Translations under genes and position numbers: made by a program
Source of the DNA: JAKVCB01 sp963578605
Lineage (GTDB): Bacteria > Planctomycetota > Planctomycetia > Pirellulales > Lacipirellulaceae
Reading direction: 5' to 3'
Assembly: GCA_963578605.1 (NCBI GenBank)
Contig: CAUZEA010000206.1
Coordinates: forward strand, 1-6,088
Length of the DNA stretch: 6,088 nt
Shown here: one piece after another, positions 1 to 5,274 of the stretch
Layout: every line of letters starts with the position of its first letter
Position numbering within the stretch: the stretch's first letter is position 1
Notes under the pieces: generated by a model
Told to the model about the DNA's origin: nothing
Database searches by the model: none
The model's input: the letters and a program-made list of their open reading frames with translations, nothing else

Positions 1-68
1 CCTGTTTTTTTCGACGCTGACTTGCGTGGGGCGTCTTTCTTTTGTGGCTTACCTTTCACTCTTTTCAT
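1..68 (-). CDS. Possible 5' end of a lysine-rich protein, cut by the left edge
   Basis: On the minus strand an ATG at 68-66 opens a frame with no stop to the window edge. It gives about 22 residues starting MKRVKGKPQKKDAPRK, strongly basic (Lys/Arg-rich) and without a hydrophobic segment. Such basic tails occur at the front of many nucleic-acid-binding and ribosome-associated proteins, but 22 residues cannot identify a family. It would begin 68 bp after the stop of the small membrane protein gene on the same strand. No clear Shine-Dalgarno sequence precedes it. The frame is also open upstream as far as a stop near 150, so an open frame alone is weak evidence; the main support is the abrupt Lys-rich composition and the same-strand layout. 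It could instead be non-coding DNA. Confidence 0.35.
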   Translation of the reverse strand, partial: MKRVKGKPQKKDAPRKSASKKT

Positions 69-136
69 GACGCACTCGAGCGAGTTCTCGGACTGACCTG
101 TTCCGGGGCTCGTCTTTGGCCTCGGGGAAAACAAAC

Positions 137-589
137 TCAACCTGCGATCTCAGCGTTGCGTCGTTTGCGGGCCTCGATAAATGAATTAACGCATAGGATT
201 ACGAACAGGCCACAAAGAAGTGCCATTAACCATACAAAGGTCATACTGCGATAATTCAGGTTGGGGTCACCCGACACCATTTTTGATAACCCCATCGCAC
301 CGCGTCCTGCCCCGGCCAGAAAACCAAGCAGACCGATCAAGACCGCCAGGTGCATGGCGTGCCTGCGAAGACCTTCGTTCATGGCAACCAGCCCACAAAG
401 CAGCAAGATCACTCCGATGAAAGCAGGAATCAAAGCAGTCACCGACCGCTTCGAAGTGACGCTTTTCGCAGTGCTCGAATCGGTCTGCTCCTGCGCAGTG
501 TCGGCCGGGGTTGGCGAGGGCGTGCCGAAATATCCGACGAGTCCTAAAAGAATCAACAAAAGGGCAATGATGATCGTAGTTTTGGCCAT
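137..589 (-). CDS. Small four-helix membrane protein of unknown function
   Basis: This encodes 150 residues with ATG at 589 and TGA at 137. Four hydrophobic segments are visible: about residues 5-22, 51-70, 79-98 and 116-137. The first is followed by a Ser/Thr/Pro/Gln-rich polar loop (about 23-47) containing PSPTPAD, so it could be an anchor or an uncleaved signal sequence. The last three are joined by short loops, one containing GAGRGAMGLSK. The C-terminus is basic (EARKRRNAE), suggesting it lies in the cytoplasm by the positive-inside rule. I do not recognise a named family; the pattern resembles small conserved membrane proteins annotated as hypothetical in planctomycetes. It lacks catalytic motifs and cysteine pairs. 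It is separated from the upstream gamma-glutamyltransferase gene by 329 bp, so it is probably transcribed separately. No strong ribosome binding site precedes the ATG. A longer open frame on the opposite strand and an overlapping one on the same strand lack this clean hydrophobic periodicity. Confidence 0.8.
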   Translation of the reverse strand: MAKTTIIIALLLILLGLVGYFGTPSPTPADTAQEQTDSSTAKSVTSKRSVTALIPAFIGVILLLCGLVAMNEGLRRHAMHLAVLIGLLGFLAGAGRGAMGLSKMVSGDPNLNYRSMTFVWLMALLCGLFVILCVNSFIEARKRRNAEIAG

Positions 590-918
590 GGTTCATCAGG
601 ATTTGGAGAACAAAAGGAAATCAACGGTCCCGTTTGATGTACGGTGGTGACGGGCAGAAGCCGGCGGCTATTGTTGCATGTTTATGGCAACGATGCGATG
701 CCCAGTTGCGCGCCGAACAGGGTTGCTCCCAAGATTAACCGGCGAGGGAGGCCGAAGGAAGGCTCCCTTGGACGGAGACTCCGCCTGCGATCGGAGGCCA
801 TGCGACCCGTGCGGCTGCGTTCCGCAGAGAAAATCTGGGGATAAACGACCACCCCAGGCACGAATTTACCGCAAGCCGACCGGTCCAGCCAAGCCCGCAA
901 CTTCCCACGAAAGCGTGC
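590..918. other. Intergenic stretch between membrane protein and gamma-glutamyltransferase genes
   Basis: No convincing gene is seen in these 329 bp. Open frames cross it in several frames, but they are arginine/proline-rich and low in structure, as expected for GC-rich non-coding DNA. It should hold the 3' end of the gamma-glutamyltransferase transcript and the promoter of the 150-residue membrane protein. A short hairpin CACG-AAAG-CGTG (906-917) lies just after the gamma-glutamyltransferase stop but has no T-run, so it is not a good intrinsic terminator. A second weak inverted repeat, GTTGC/GCAAC, sits at 673-677 and 687-691. I found no convincing -35/-10 pair. Confidence 0.6.
741..767. repeat. 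GC-rich imperfect hairpin in the intergenic stretch
   Basis: GGGAGGCC (746-753) pairs with GGCTCCC (761-767) around the loop GAAGGAA, giving seven pairs with a single bulged G. Directly next to it, CGGAG/CTCCG motifs recur (about 772-800), so the block to about 800 is rich in short GGAG/CTCC inverted pieces. There is no T-run, so a Rho-independent terminator is unlikely on either strand. It may be a REP-like palindromic element or simply GC-rich sequence; whether it recurs in the genome cannot be seen from this window. Confidence 0.35.
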
Positions 919-2625
919 TCAATACCCCAAGGCAACACCATCTTTGCGGGACTCCGTCGCCCCGTAGTAGACGTCGTTGGCCCCGTCATACCAGATTGCC
1001 TGATAGCCGCCAAAACTGCCGTATGACGGGGTGATGGTGTGGCCTCTCTTGAGGAGTTCACGTACGACTTCAGGGGCAATGCCTGCTTCCAACAGGACTT
1101 CACCACCTTGATTGTCTGCCGCTTTTCCAGTGGGAGTGGAGGATCCAGCGTGGCGGACTCGGGGGGCATCACCTGCTTCCTGCAACCCCATGCCGAAGTC
1201 GAATAGATTCAGCAGGATTTGAACGTGTCCTTGCGGCTGCATATCTCCTCCCATGACCCCGAAGCTGAGCAGGGGCTGGTCATCCCGGGTGACAAAAGCC
1301 GGAATGATTGTGTGAAAGGGTCTTTTACCCGGTGCGTAGCTGTTTGCCTGATTGGGTGTGAGGTCAAAAAGTTCACCTCGGTTCTGCAGGCAAAAGCCAA
1401 GGCCCGGTGGACAGAGCCCGGATCCAAAGCTGCAGTAGTTGCTTTGAATCAGCGAAACGAAATTGCGATCTTTATCAGCTGTGGTCAAGTAGATTGTATC
1501 CCCCTGCAGAAGTGCCGGATTTCCTGCGGCGACCGATTTTGCGGCGACCGATGGCTGAATCAAGCCGCGGCGTTTGTCGGCATACGCCTCCGAGAGGAGC
1601 TGGTCGATGGGTGTGTCGTAGAAATCTGGGTCGGCGTAAAACCGCGCGCGGTCTTCGAAGGCAAGTTTCTTGGCTTCGACGAAATAGTGAATGTGGTCGG
1701 CACTCCCAAAGCCTGCGCCGCGGAAGTCGAACCCCTTGAGTATTTGTAGCATCTGGAGTGCGGTGATGCCCTGCCCGTTGGGAGGCAATTCCCAAACCGT
1801 GGACCCGTGATACTCGACCCCACAAGGTTGAACCCACTCTGAACGGTGGTTGGCAAAATCTTCATATTGAAGGAATCCACCAACTTGTGGCATGAACTCG
1901 TCGATCTTGCGGGCAATGGGCCCCCGATAGAACACGTCCCGCCCGCCAATCGCAATTTCCTGCAACGTATTCGCCAGTGCCGGATTGCGAAACAATTCTC
2001 CGTGCCGAGGGGGCAAACCGTTCTGGAGGAATGTGTCATTGAAGCCGGCGTATTCGCTTCGTTCTTTGGCACCGTCAGGCCACGCCAAAGCAATGACTTC
2101 GGTTACAGGAAAGCCTTCTCCGGCATAATGGATAGCTGGTTTCAAAATTTGTTCGAATGCCAGGCTGCCAAACCGTGCGTGCAGTTCAAACCAGCCATCG
2201 ACACAACCGGGGACCGTGACCGCCAGGGGGCCCAGAGTGGGAACGTACTTGAACCCGCGCCGGACAAACTCCTCCAGGGTAAGGCTTTTGGGGCTGCGGC
2301 CACTGGCGTTTAATCCGTATAGCTGTTGGGTCTTTGAGTCCCATACGATGGCGAAAAGGTCTCCTCCAATTCCACAGCTACTGGGTTCGGTGAGGCACAA
2401 CATTGCGTTGGCGGCAATCGCGGCATCGATAGCATTGCCACCTGCTTTGAGTGTTTCTAACGCGACAAGGGTTGCCTGTGGTTGACTTGTGGCAGCCATA
2501 CCATGTTTGGCTACGGCCGGAGAACGCCTCAGAAAAGAGTTGCGGGCAAGTCGATGGGAGGCAGCATTTGCTGCCAGGGGAACGGCTGGGCGAGCTACGC
2601 CCGGTGATAGTCGGTCAGGGTCCAT
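919..2625 (-). CDS. Gamma-glutamyltransferase-family Ntn hydrolase (YwrD/HpxW-like)
   Basis: This is a complete 568-residue member of the gamma-glutamyltranspeptidase family (PF01019), made as a precursor that cleaves itself before a catalytic threonine to form large and small subunits. The N-terminal core is visible at HGMAATSQP (41-49), GGNAIDAAIAAN (62-73) and SCGIGGDLF (83-91). NASGRSP (106-112) carries the arginine expected to hold the substrate carboxylate. The predicted nucleophile is Thr377 in QGDTIYLTTAD, followed by FGSG (400-403) and the glycine pair of VMGGDMQPQGH (458-467), the likely oxyanion hole. TIY replaces the TTH of classical Ggt, which with the lack of a signal peptide suggests a cytoplasmic YwrD/HpxW-type amidohydrolase or transferase rather than periplasmic glutathione hydrolase. 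Substrate is not known. ATG at 2625 is the only ATG before the conserved core, but residues 1-30 look unlike the family and overlap a palindromic element, so the start is uncertain. It lies 63 bp after the phosphodiesterase gene. Confidence 0.93.
   Translation of the reverse strand: MDPDRLSPGVARPAVPLAANAASHRLARNSFLRRSPAVAKHGMAATSQPQATLVALETLKAGGNAIDAAIAANAMLCLTEPSSCGIGGDLFAIVWDSKTQQLYGLNASGRSPKSLTLEEFVRRGFKYVPTLGPLAVTVPGCVDGWFELHARFGSLAFEQILKPAIHYAGEGFPVTEVIALAWPDGAKERSEYAGFNDTFLQNGLPPRHGELFRNPALANTLQEIAIGGRDVFYRGPIARKIDEFMPQVGGFLQYEDFANHRSEWVQPCGVEYHGSTVWELPPNGQGITALQMLQILKGFDFRGAGFGSADHIHYFVEAKKLAFEDRARFYADPDFYDTPIDQLLSEAYADKRRGLIQPSVAAKSVAAGNPALLQGDTIYLTTADKDRNFVSLIQSNYCSFGSGLCPPGLGFCLQNRGELFDLTPNQANSYAPGKRPFHTIIPAFVTRDDQPLLSFGVMGGDMQPQGHVQILLNLFDFGMGLQEAGDAPRVRHAGSSTPTGKAADNQGGEVLLEAGIAPEVVRELLKRGHTITPSYGSFGGYQAIWYDGANDVYYGATESRKDGVALGY
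2560..2604. repeat. Two tandem perfect palindromes at the 5' end of the gamma-glutamyltransferase gene
   Basis: Two hairpins stand 10 bp apart. GGCAGC (2560-2565) and GCTGCC (2570-2575) form a perfect six-pair stem with loop ATTT. GGGCG (2588-2592) and CGCCC (2598-2602) form a perfect five-pair stem with loop AGCTA, extendable by a wobble and one more pair to CTGGGCG/CGCCCGG (2586-2604). Both fall within codons 8-22 of the predicted reading frame, in a region encoding an Ala/Pro-rich stretch without family resemblance. This layout is typical of REP/BIME-like elements, but it could also be an mRNA structure controlling translation. Recurrence elsewhere cannot be judged here. Confidence 0.5.
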
Positions 2626-2688
2626 GCGTTCACTCTTTTTTTTTAAAGAGAACCATTCAGGTCAAATTATAAGACAGCTTCATTGGTT
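2626..2688 (-). promoter_or_regulatory. Candidate promoter/leader of the gamma-glutamyltransferase gene
   Basis: The 63 bp between the two genes contain a perfect TATAAT on the minus strand at 2671-2666, about 40 bp before the ATG. No good -35 hexamer is seen at 16-18 bp spacing (the best is poor), so a sigma-70-type promoter is only suggested. Downstream is a run of nine A on the coding strand (2644-2636) flanked by CTCTTT and AAAGAG, immediately before GAGTGAACGC and the ATG. The GAG there is at most a weak Shine-Dalgarno sequence. The gene could also be read through from upstream. Confidence 0.3.
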
Positions 2689-4023
2689 CTACACTCCTGA
2701 AAGCCCAAATGCCTTCAGCGTGCAGTCGGCGATCTCGGTATCAACGAGGTGTGACTTACCGAGGATTCCTGGTTGCGACGCAAGCACAATTCCCTGCTGT
2801 GCGGGATCGGTTGCGGGAGCACCGTGCGAACCGCAAACAAGACTGGCATTGAGCGGGATCCCCTTGGTGTGTGGATCGAAAAAGAGTTCGACGGGATCGT
2901 AGCCCGGTTTGCGGTGAATGTCGACCGTGCGCGCAAACGAGGGAGCGTGGCTGTCTTCCTGCCACCAGTAGTAGGCTTGCCAGCTATGGGGATCGGAAAT
3001 CAAGACCACTTCACCAGTGCGGGCATGGTCTAACCCGAATCGCTTGAAATCTCCAGCCGACAACACCTCCGCAATCCCTGGCACGTTGTTAAAGCAATCG
3101 ACGACCTGACTGACCGTTTGCGGGTCAGCATTACGCACAAACACGTGTGAGAATTGGTGATCGGCTAAAGCCCAGGCGCGAGAATTCTTGAGATCGAGAT
3201 GCTCACCGTCGTCCTGCTGAGATACCTCGAGCAAACCAGCTTCTCTCAAAAGGCGATTTGGGAAACTCACGTGGTCGACCGGCACAATGGCATATTCGCC
3301 GGCAACAAGCCAAAGTAGCGAGCTTTCGCGACCCATTTGACATAGGCTCTGGGCAAGCTTGTCGATCTCGTTGTCGAGTTCTACCAGTCCGTCGCAGAAG
3401 GCGCTGGTGTCGGGCCCCTGCTTTTGCCCAACGTAGTCGAGGTGTGGCAAGTAAATATACAGAAAATCGGGACGCAACTTGTCAGCGGCACGGATCGCGG
3501 AATCGACGATCCAGGCAGTCGACTGAATGTTTGCAACGGGCCCCCAAAAATGATGCAGTGGGAAATGGCCCAGCTCATCAACCAGTTCCTGATAAAGGGT
3601 TTCGGGCCGCGTGTAACACCAGAGGGATTCCGATCCATCATCGTTGTGAATCGGCGCCGGGGTGCAAATGTAATCTGCCCCGCACCCTTTACTGTGCAAC
3701 GGGAACCAGACCGCAGATTTAAGCGAAGTATCGCACTGGTGCAACCGATCCCAGATCTGCGGACGGTCGATGCAATCGTTCCACGCGGTCCACATTTCGA
3801 CCTTGTTCGTGTCGCGCCAGTAGAACCCGTTCGCGACAACACCGTGTTCATTGGGCAGGGACCCGCAAGTCATATTCGCTTGGACAGGGCAGGTGACGGC
3901 GGGAAAACTTGGAATGAGCCGAGCCTGTTCTCCTGCGCGGACCAATTCGGTAAGCGCAGGCATGGAGGCAAGGTCGCGCTGGCGAAGTCCCGGGACAGAA
4001 AGCAGCACAACAACTGGCTTCAT
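2689..4023 (-). CDS. EboF-like alkaline-phosphatase-superfamily protein (NPP type)
   Basis: This encodes 444 residues with the start placed at ATG 4023 (MKPVVVLLSVPGLRQRD), where the family's first beta-strand begins. An in-frame ATG at 4125 would add 34 Pro/Ser-rich residues without family character. The fold is the nucleotide pyrophosphatase/phosphodiesterase branch (PF01663): strand VVVLLSVPGL (4-13), nucleophile region FPAVTCPVQANM (40-51) with Thr44, LPNEHGVVANGFYW (56-69), YLPHLDYVGQKQGPD (191-205), NRLLREAGLL (256-265), DIHRKPGYDPVELFFD (368-383) and CGSHGAP (397-403). Thr44, Asp196 and His400 are kept. Positions usually occupied by metal-binding Asp, His, Asp and His appear as Pro11, Gln200, Glu243 and Tyr244. 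Activity on phosphodiesters is therefore doubtful or uses an altered metal centre. No signal peptide is clear, so a cytoplasmic location is likely. With the UbiA and TIM-barrel genes upstream it fits the EboF position of an ebo cluster. It starts 269 bp after the UbiA gene. Confidence 0.88.
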   Translation of the reverse strand: MKPVVVLLSVPGLRQRDLASMPALTELVRAGEQARLIPSFPAVTCPVQANMTCGSLPNEHGVVANGFYWRDTNKVEMWTAWNDCIDRPQIWDRLHQCDTSLKSAVWFPLHSKGCGADYICTPAPIHNDDGSESLWCYTRPETLYQELVDELGHFPLHHFWGPVANIQSTAWIVDSAIRAADKLRPDFLYIYLPHLDYVGQKQGPDTSAFCDGLVELDNEIDKLAQSLCQMGRESSLLWLVAGEYAIVPVDHVSFPNRLLREAGLLEVSQQDDGEHLDLKNSRAWALADHQFSHVFVRNADPQTVSQVVDCFNNVPGIAEVLSAGDFKRFGLDHARTGEVVLISDPHSWQAYYWWQEDSHAPSFARTVDIHRKPGYDPVELFFDPHTKGIPLNASLVCGSHGAPATDPAQQGIVLASQPGILGKSHLVDTEIADCTLKAFGLSGV

Positions 4024-4292
4024 GGTTTGGTCTGCCGAGTCATAGAGCGAGTGCGTAAAGGAACTAGTGGCGCGTGGCTGGGGCGATCCATGAATAAAGG
4101 AACTCGCAGGTCCGCTTTGTGGCATTGGGTCCGTCGTGGCTGTGTCGGCTCAGTTCAACGCAAACGGGATCTTTGCAGTCGGTACTGGCAAGTGCTGCGA
4201 ACGGAAACCCAGAGATGCCAGGCACGACACTGCTCCCATAGGGTTGGCTTGCTAACGTATTGTGAAGCATGGCTGGAGGGGTCGACAATGCC
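4024..4292. other. 269-bp gap between the UbiA and phosphatase-like genes
   Basis: I see no convincing gene. A minus-strand frame of 80 codons (4306-4064) starts inside the UbiA gene and is Pro/Ser/Cys-rich with no family resemblance. The gap is long for an operon whose first two genes are 13 nt apart, so it may hold a promoter or control region for the phosphatase-like gene. The clearest structure is a 10-bp direct repeat described separately. No stem followed by a T-run is seen after the UbiA stop. Confidence 0.5.
4056..4104 (-). repeat. Direct repeat AGTTCCTTTA upstream of the phosphatase-like gene
   Basis: The 10-mer AGTTCCTTTA (minus strand; TAAAGGAACT on plus) occurs exactly at 4056-4065 and at 4095-4104. 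The copies are 39 bp apart start to start, close to four helical turns, and lie 33 and 72 bp ahead of the ATG at 4023. Spacing and position would suit a regulator binding site, but two copies are not enough to be sure. Confidence 0.3.
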
Positions 4293-5261
4293 TTATGTGG
4301 AATCAATCCAGAGTCCCAGGATCAATGTAGGCGCTAATAGCAACAGAACCGCGCATCCCCCAAAGGGGCCACACACGCCAAGGCAGATTCCCGCGTCGAT
4401 CATAATCAACGACACGATTCCACTTTTGACGGCTCCCTGCACGCGACGTGGTGACGGATCCAAGATTGCCAGCACAAATCGCCGTGCGATGATGATCGCC
4501 AAAATGGGCCAGTAGACATACCATCCACTTGTCCAGTTGGGTGCACGATGGGGCACGCCAGGATCCCAAACGGGTAGCATCGCAATCAATGCAAGTCCAA
4601 TCATGACGAGCGTCAACCCACGCACGAGTTGCCACCGGGAACTCCGGTTTGCTTCGGTTCGAGCAAACCTGGTAATGCCCGCGGTATAAACTCCAATCGC
4701 GACGGCAACGATCCAGCGGGCATTGGGTGGAAGGATGTGCCCGGCACCTTCCAAGGCCAGGCTCATTCCCAGCAGGACGTTGAACATTCGGCAAAGCCCC
4801 ATCAAGAGTGGCCCCAGCAGTGTCGCCTTCAGTCGCCCATCATAAAGCACGATCGCCAGCGCCAAGATTCCCGCGATCCATGCCGGGCGCGTCGACCCAC
4901 TGAGGAAACTGACAATCCCACTGCAGATCAAGCCCGTCACCAGTAACCCCCACCCAAGTACTCGTGCATCGGCAAGCGAAATACGTCCTGAAGGGATGGG
5001 GCGCGTGGGTCTCTGCTTCGTGTCGGCGGCAACGTCGCAAATATCGTTGAGCACCATTCCTGCCAGATAGAGCGAGGCAGAGGCCGCCGCGATCAAGGCA
5101 AACCAAGCGTGTGGGTCGAGGCTTCCCCGCGCGACGAGAAACCCCATCATGACGTCGGCAATGGCCGTAAAGACATTCGGTAAACGCAACAGCTGCAACC
5201 AGGCAATCAATTGCCCTTTTGTTCGTTGGCCCGACGCTTCAACCATTTGGGAGGCTACCAT
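4293..5261 (-). CDS. eboC: UbiA-family membrane prenyltransferase, EboC-like
   Basis: This encodes 322 residues with about eight hydrophobic helices, an integral inner-membrane protein of the UbiA prenyltransferase superfamily. These enzymes transfer a polyprenyl group from its diphosphate to an acceptor using Asp-bound magnesium. Near the N-terminus LQLLRLPNVFTAIAD is typical. The first Asp-rich motif is VLNDICDVAAD (Asn72, Asp73, Asp76, Asp80), followed by QRPTRPIPSGRIS. The second region is VLYDGRLK with Asp141, then LGPLLMGLCRMFNVLLG, a stretch resembling EboC proteins. TRFARTEA follows near residues 197-204. Start: I chose ATG 5261, which lies 13 nt after the stop of the TIM-barrel gene and close to the family's usual N-terminus. 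The longer frame begins at a TTG (5315) inside the previous gene, and ATG 5246 is also possible. No Shine-Dalgarno sequence is clear for any. The spacing implies co-transcription with the TIM-barrel gene. The acceptor is unknown, and the eboC name rests on similarity and neighbours. Confidence 0.9.
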   Translation of the reverse strand: MVASQMVEASGQRTKGQLIAWLQLLRLPNVFTAIADVMMGFLVARGSLDPHAWFALIAAASASLYLAGMVLNDICDVAADTKQRPTRPIPSGRISLADARVLGWGLLVTGLICSGIVSFLSGSTRPAWIAGILALAIVLYDGRLKATLLGPLLMGLCRMFNVLLGMSLALEGAGHILPPNARWIVAVAIGVYTAGITRFARTEANRSSRWQLVRGLTLVMIGLALIAMLPVWDPGVPHRAPNWTSGWYVYWPILAIIIARRFVLAILDPSPRRVQGAVKSGIVSLIMIDAGICLGVCGPFGGCAVLLLLAPTLILGLWIDST

Positions 5262-5274
5262 CTGGAGAGGGATT

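Noticed and set aside
74..85. Inverted repeat ACTCG-AG-CGAGT as a terminator for the membrane protein gene
   Set aside because: The loop is only two bases and no T-run follows on the minus strand, so it does not look like an intrinsic terminator.
735..1172. Minus-strand 145-codon frame overlapping the gamma-glutamyltransferase 3' end
   Set aside because: Over 250 bp of it overlap a conserved gene in another frame, and the remainder is low-complexity Arg/Ser/Gly translation of GC-rich intergenic DNA.
1219..1749. Plus-strand open frame of 176 codons
   Set aside because: It lies antisense inside the gamma-glutamyltransferase gene, including the catalytic threonine region; it is a shadow of a conserved gene.
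4024..4125. Upstream ATG (4125) as start of the phosphatase-like protein
   Set aside because: The extra 34 residues are Pro/Ser-rich and unlike any family N-terminus; the conserved first strand starts right at the ATG at 4023.
4064..4306. Minus-strand 80-codon frame between the UbiA and phosphatase-like genes
   Set aside because: It overlaps the end of the UbiA gene, has scattered Pro/Cys/Ser composition, no hydrophobic or domain pattern, and no ribosome binding site.
3424..4515. Plus-strand open frame of 363 codons
   Set aside because: It runs antisense through the phosphatase-like gene, the gap and part of the UbiA gene. Its translation is Arg/Pro/Thr-rich without family resemblance, whereas the minus strand encodes clear conserved motifs.
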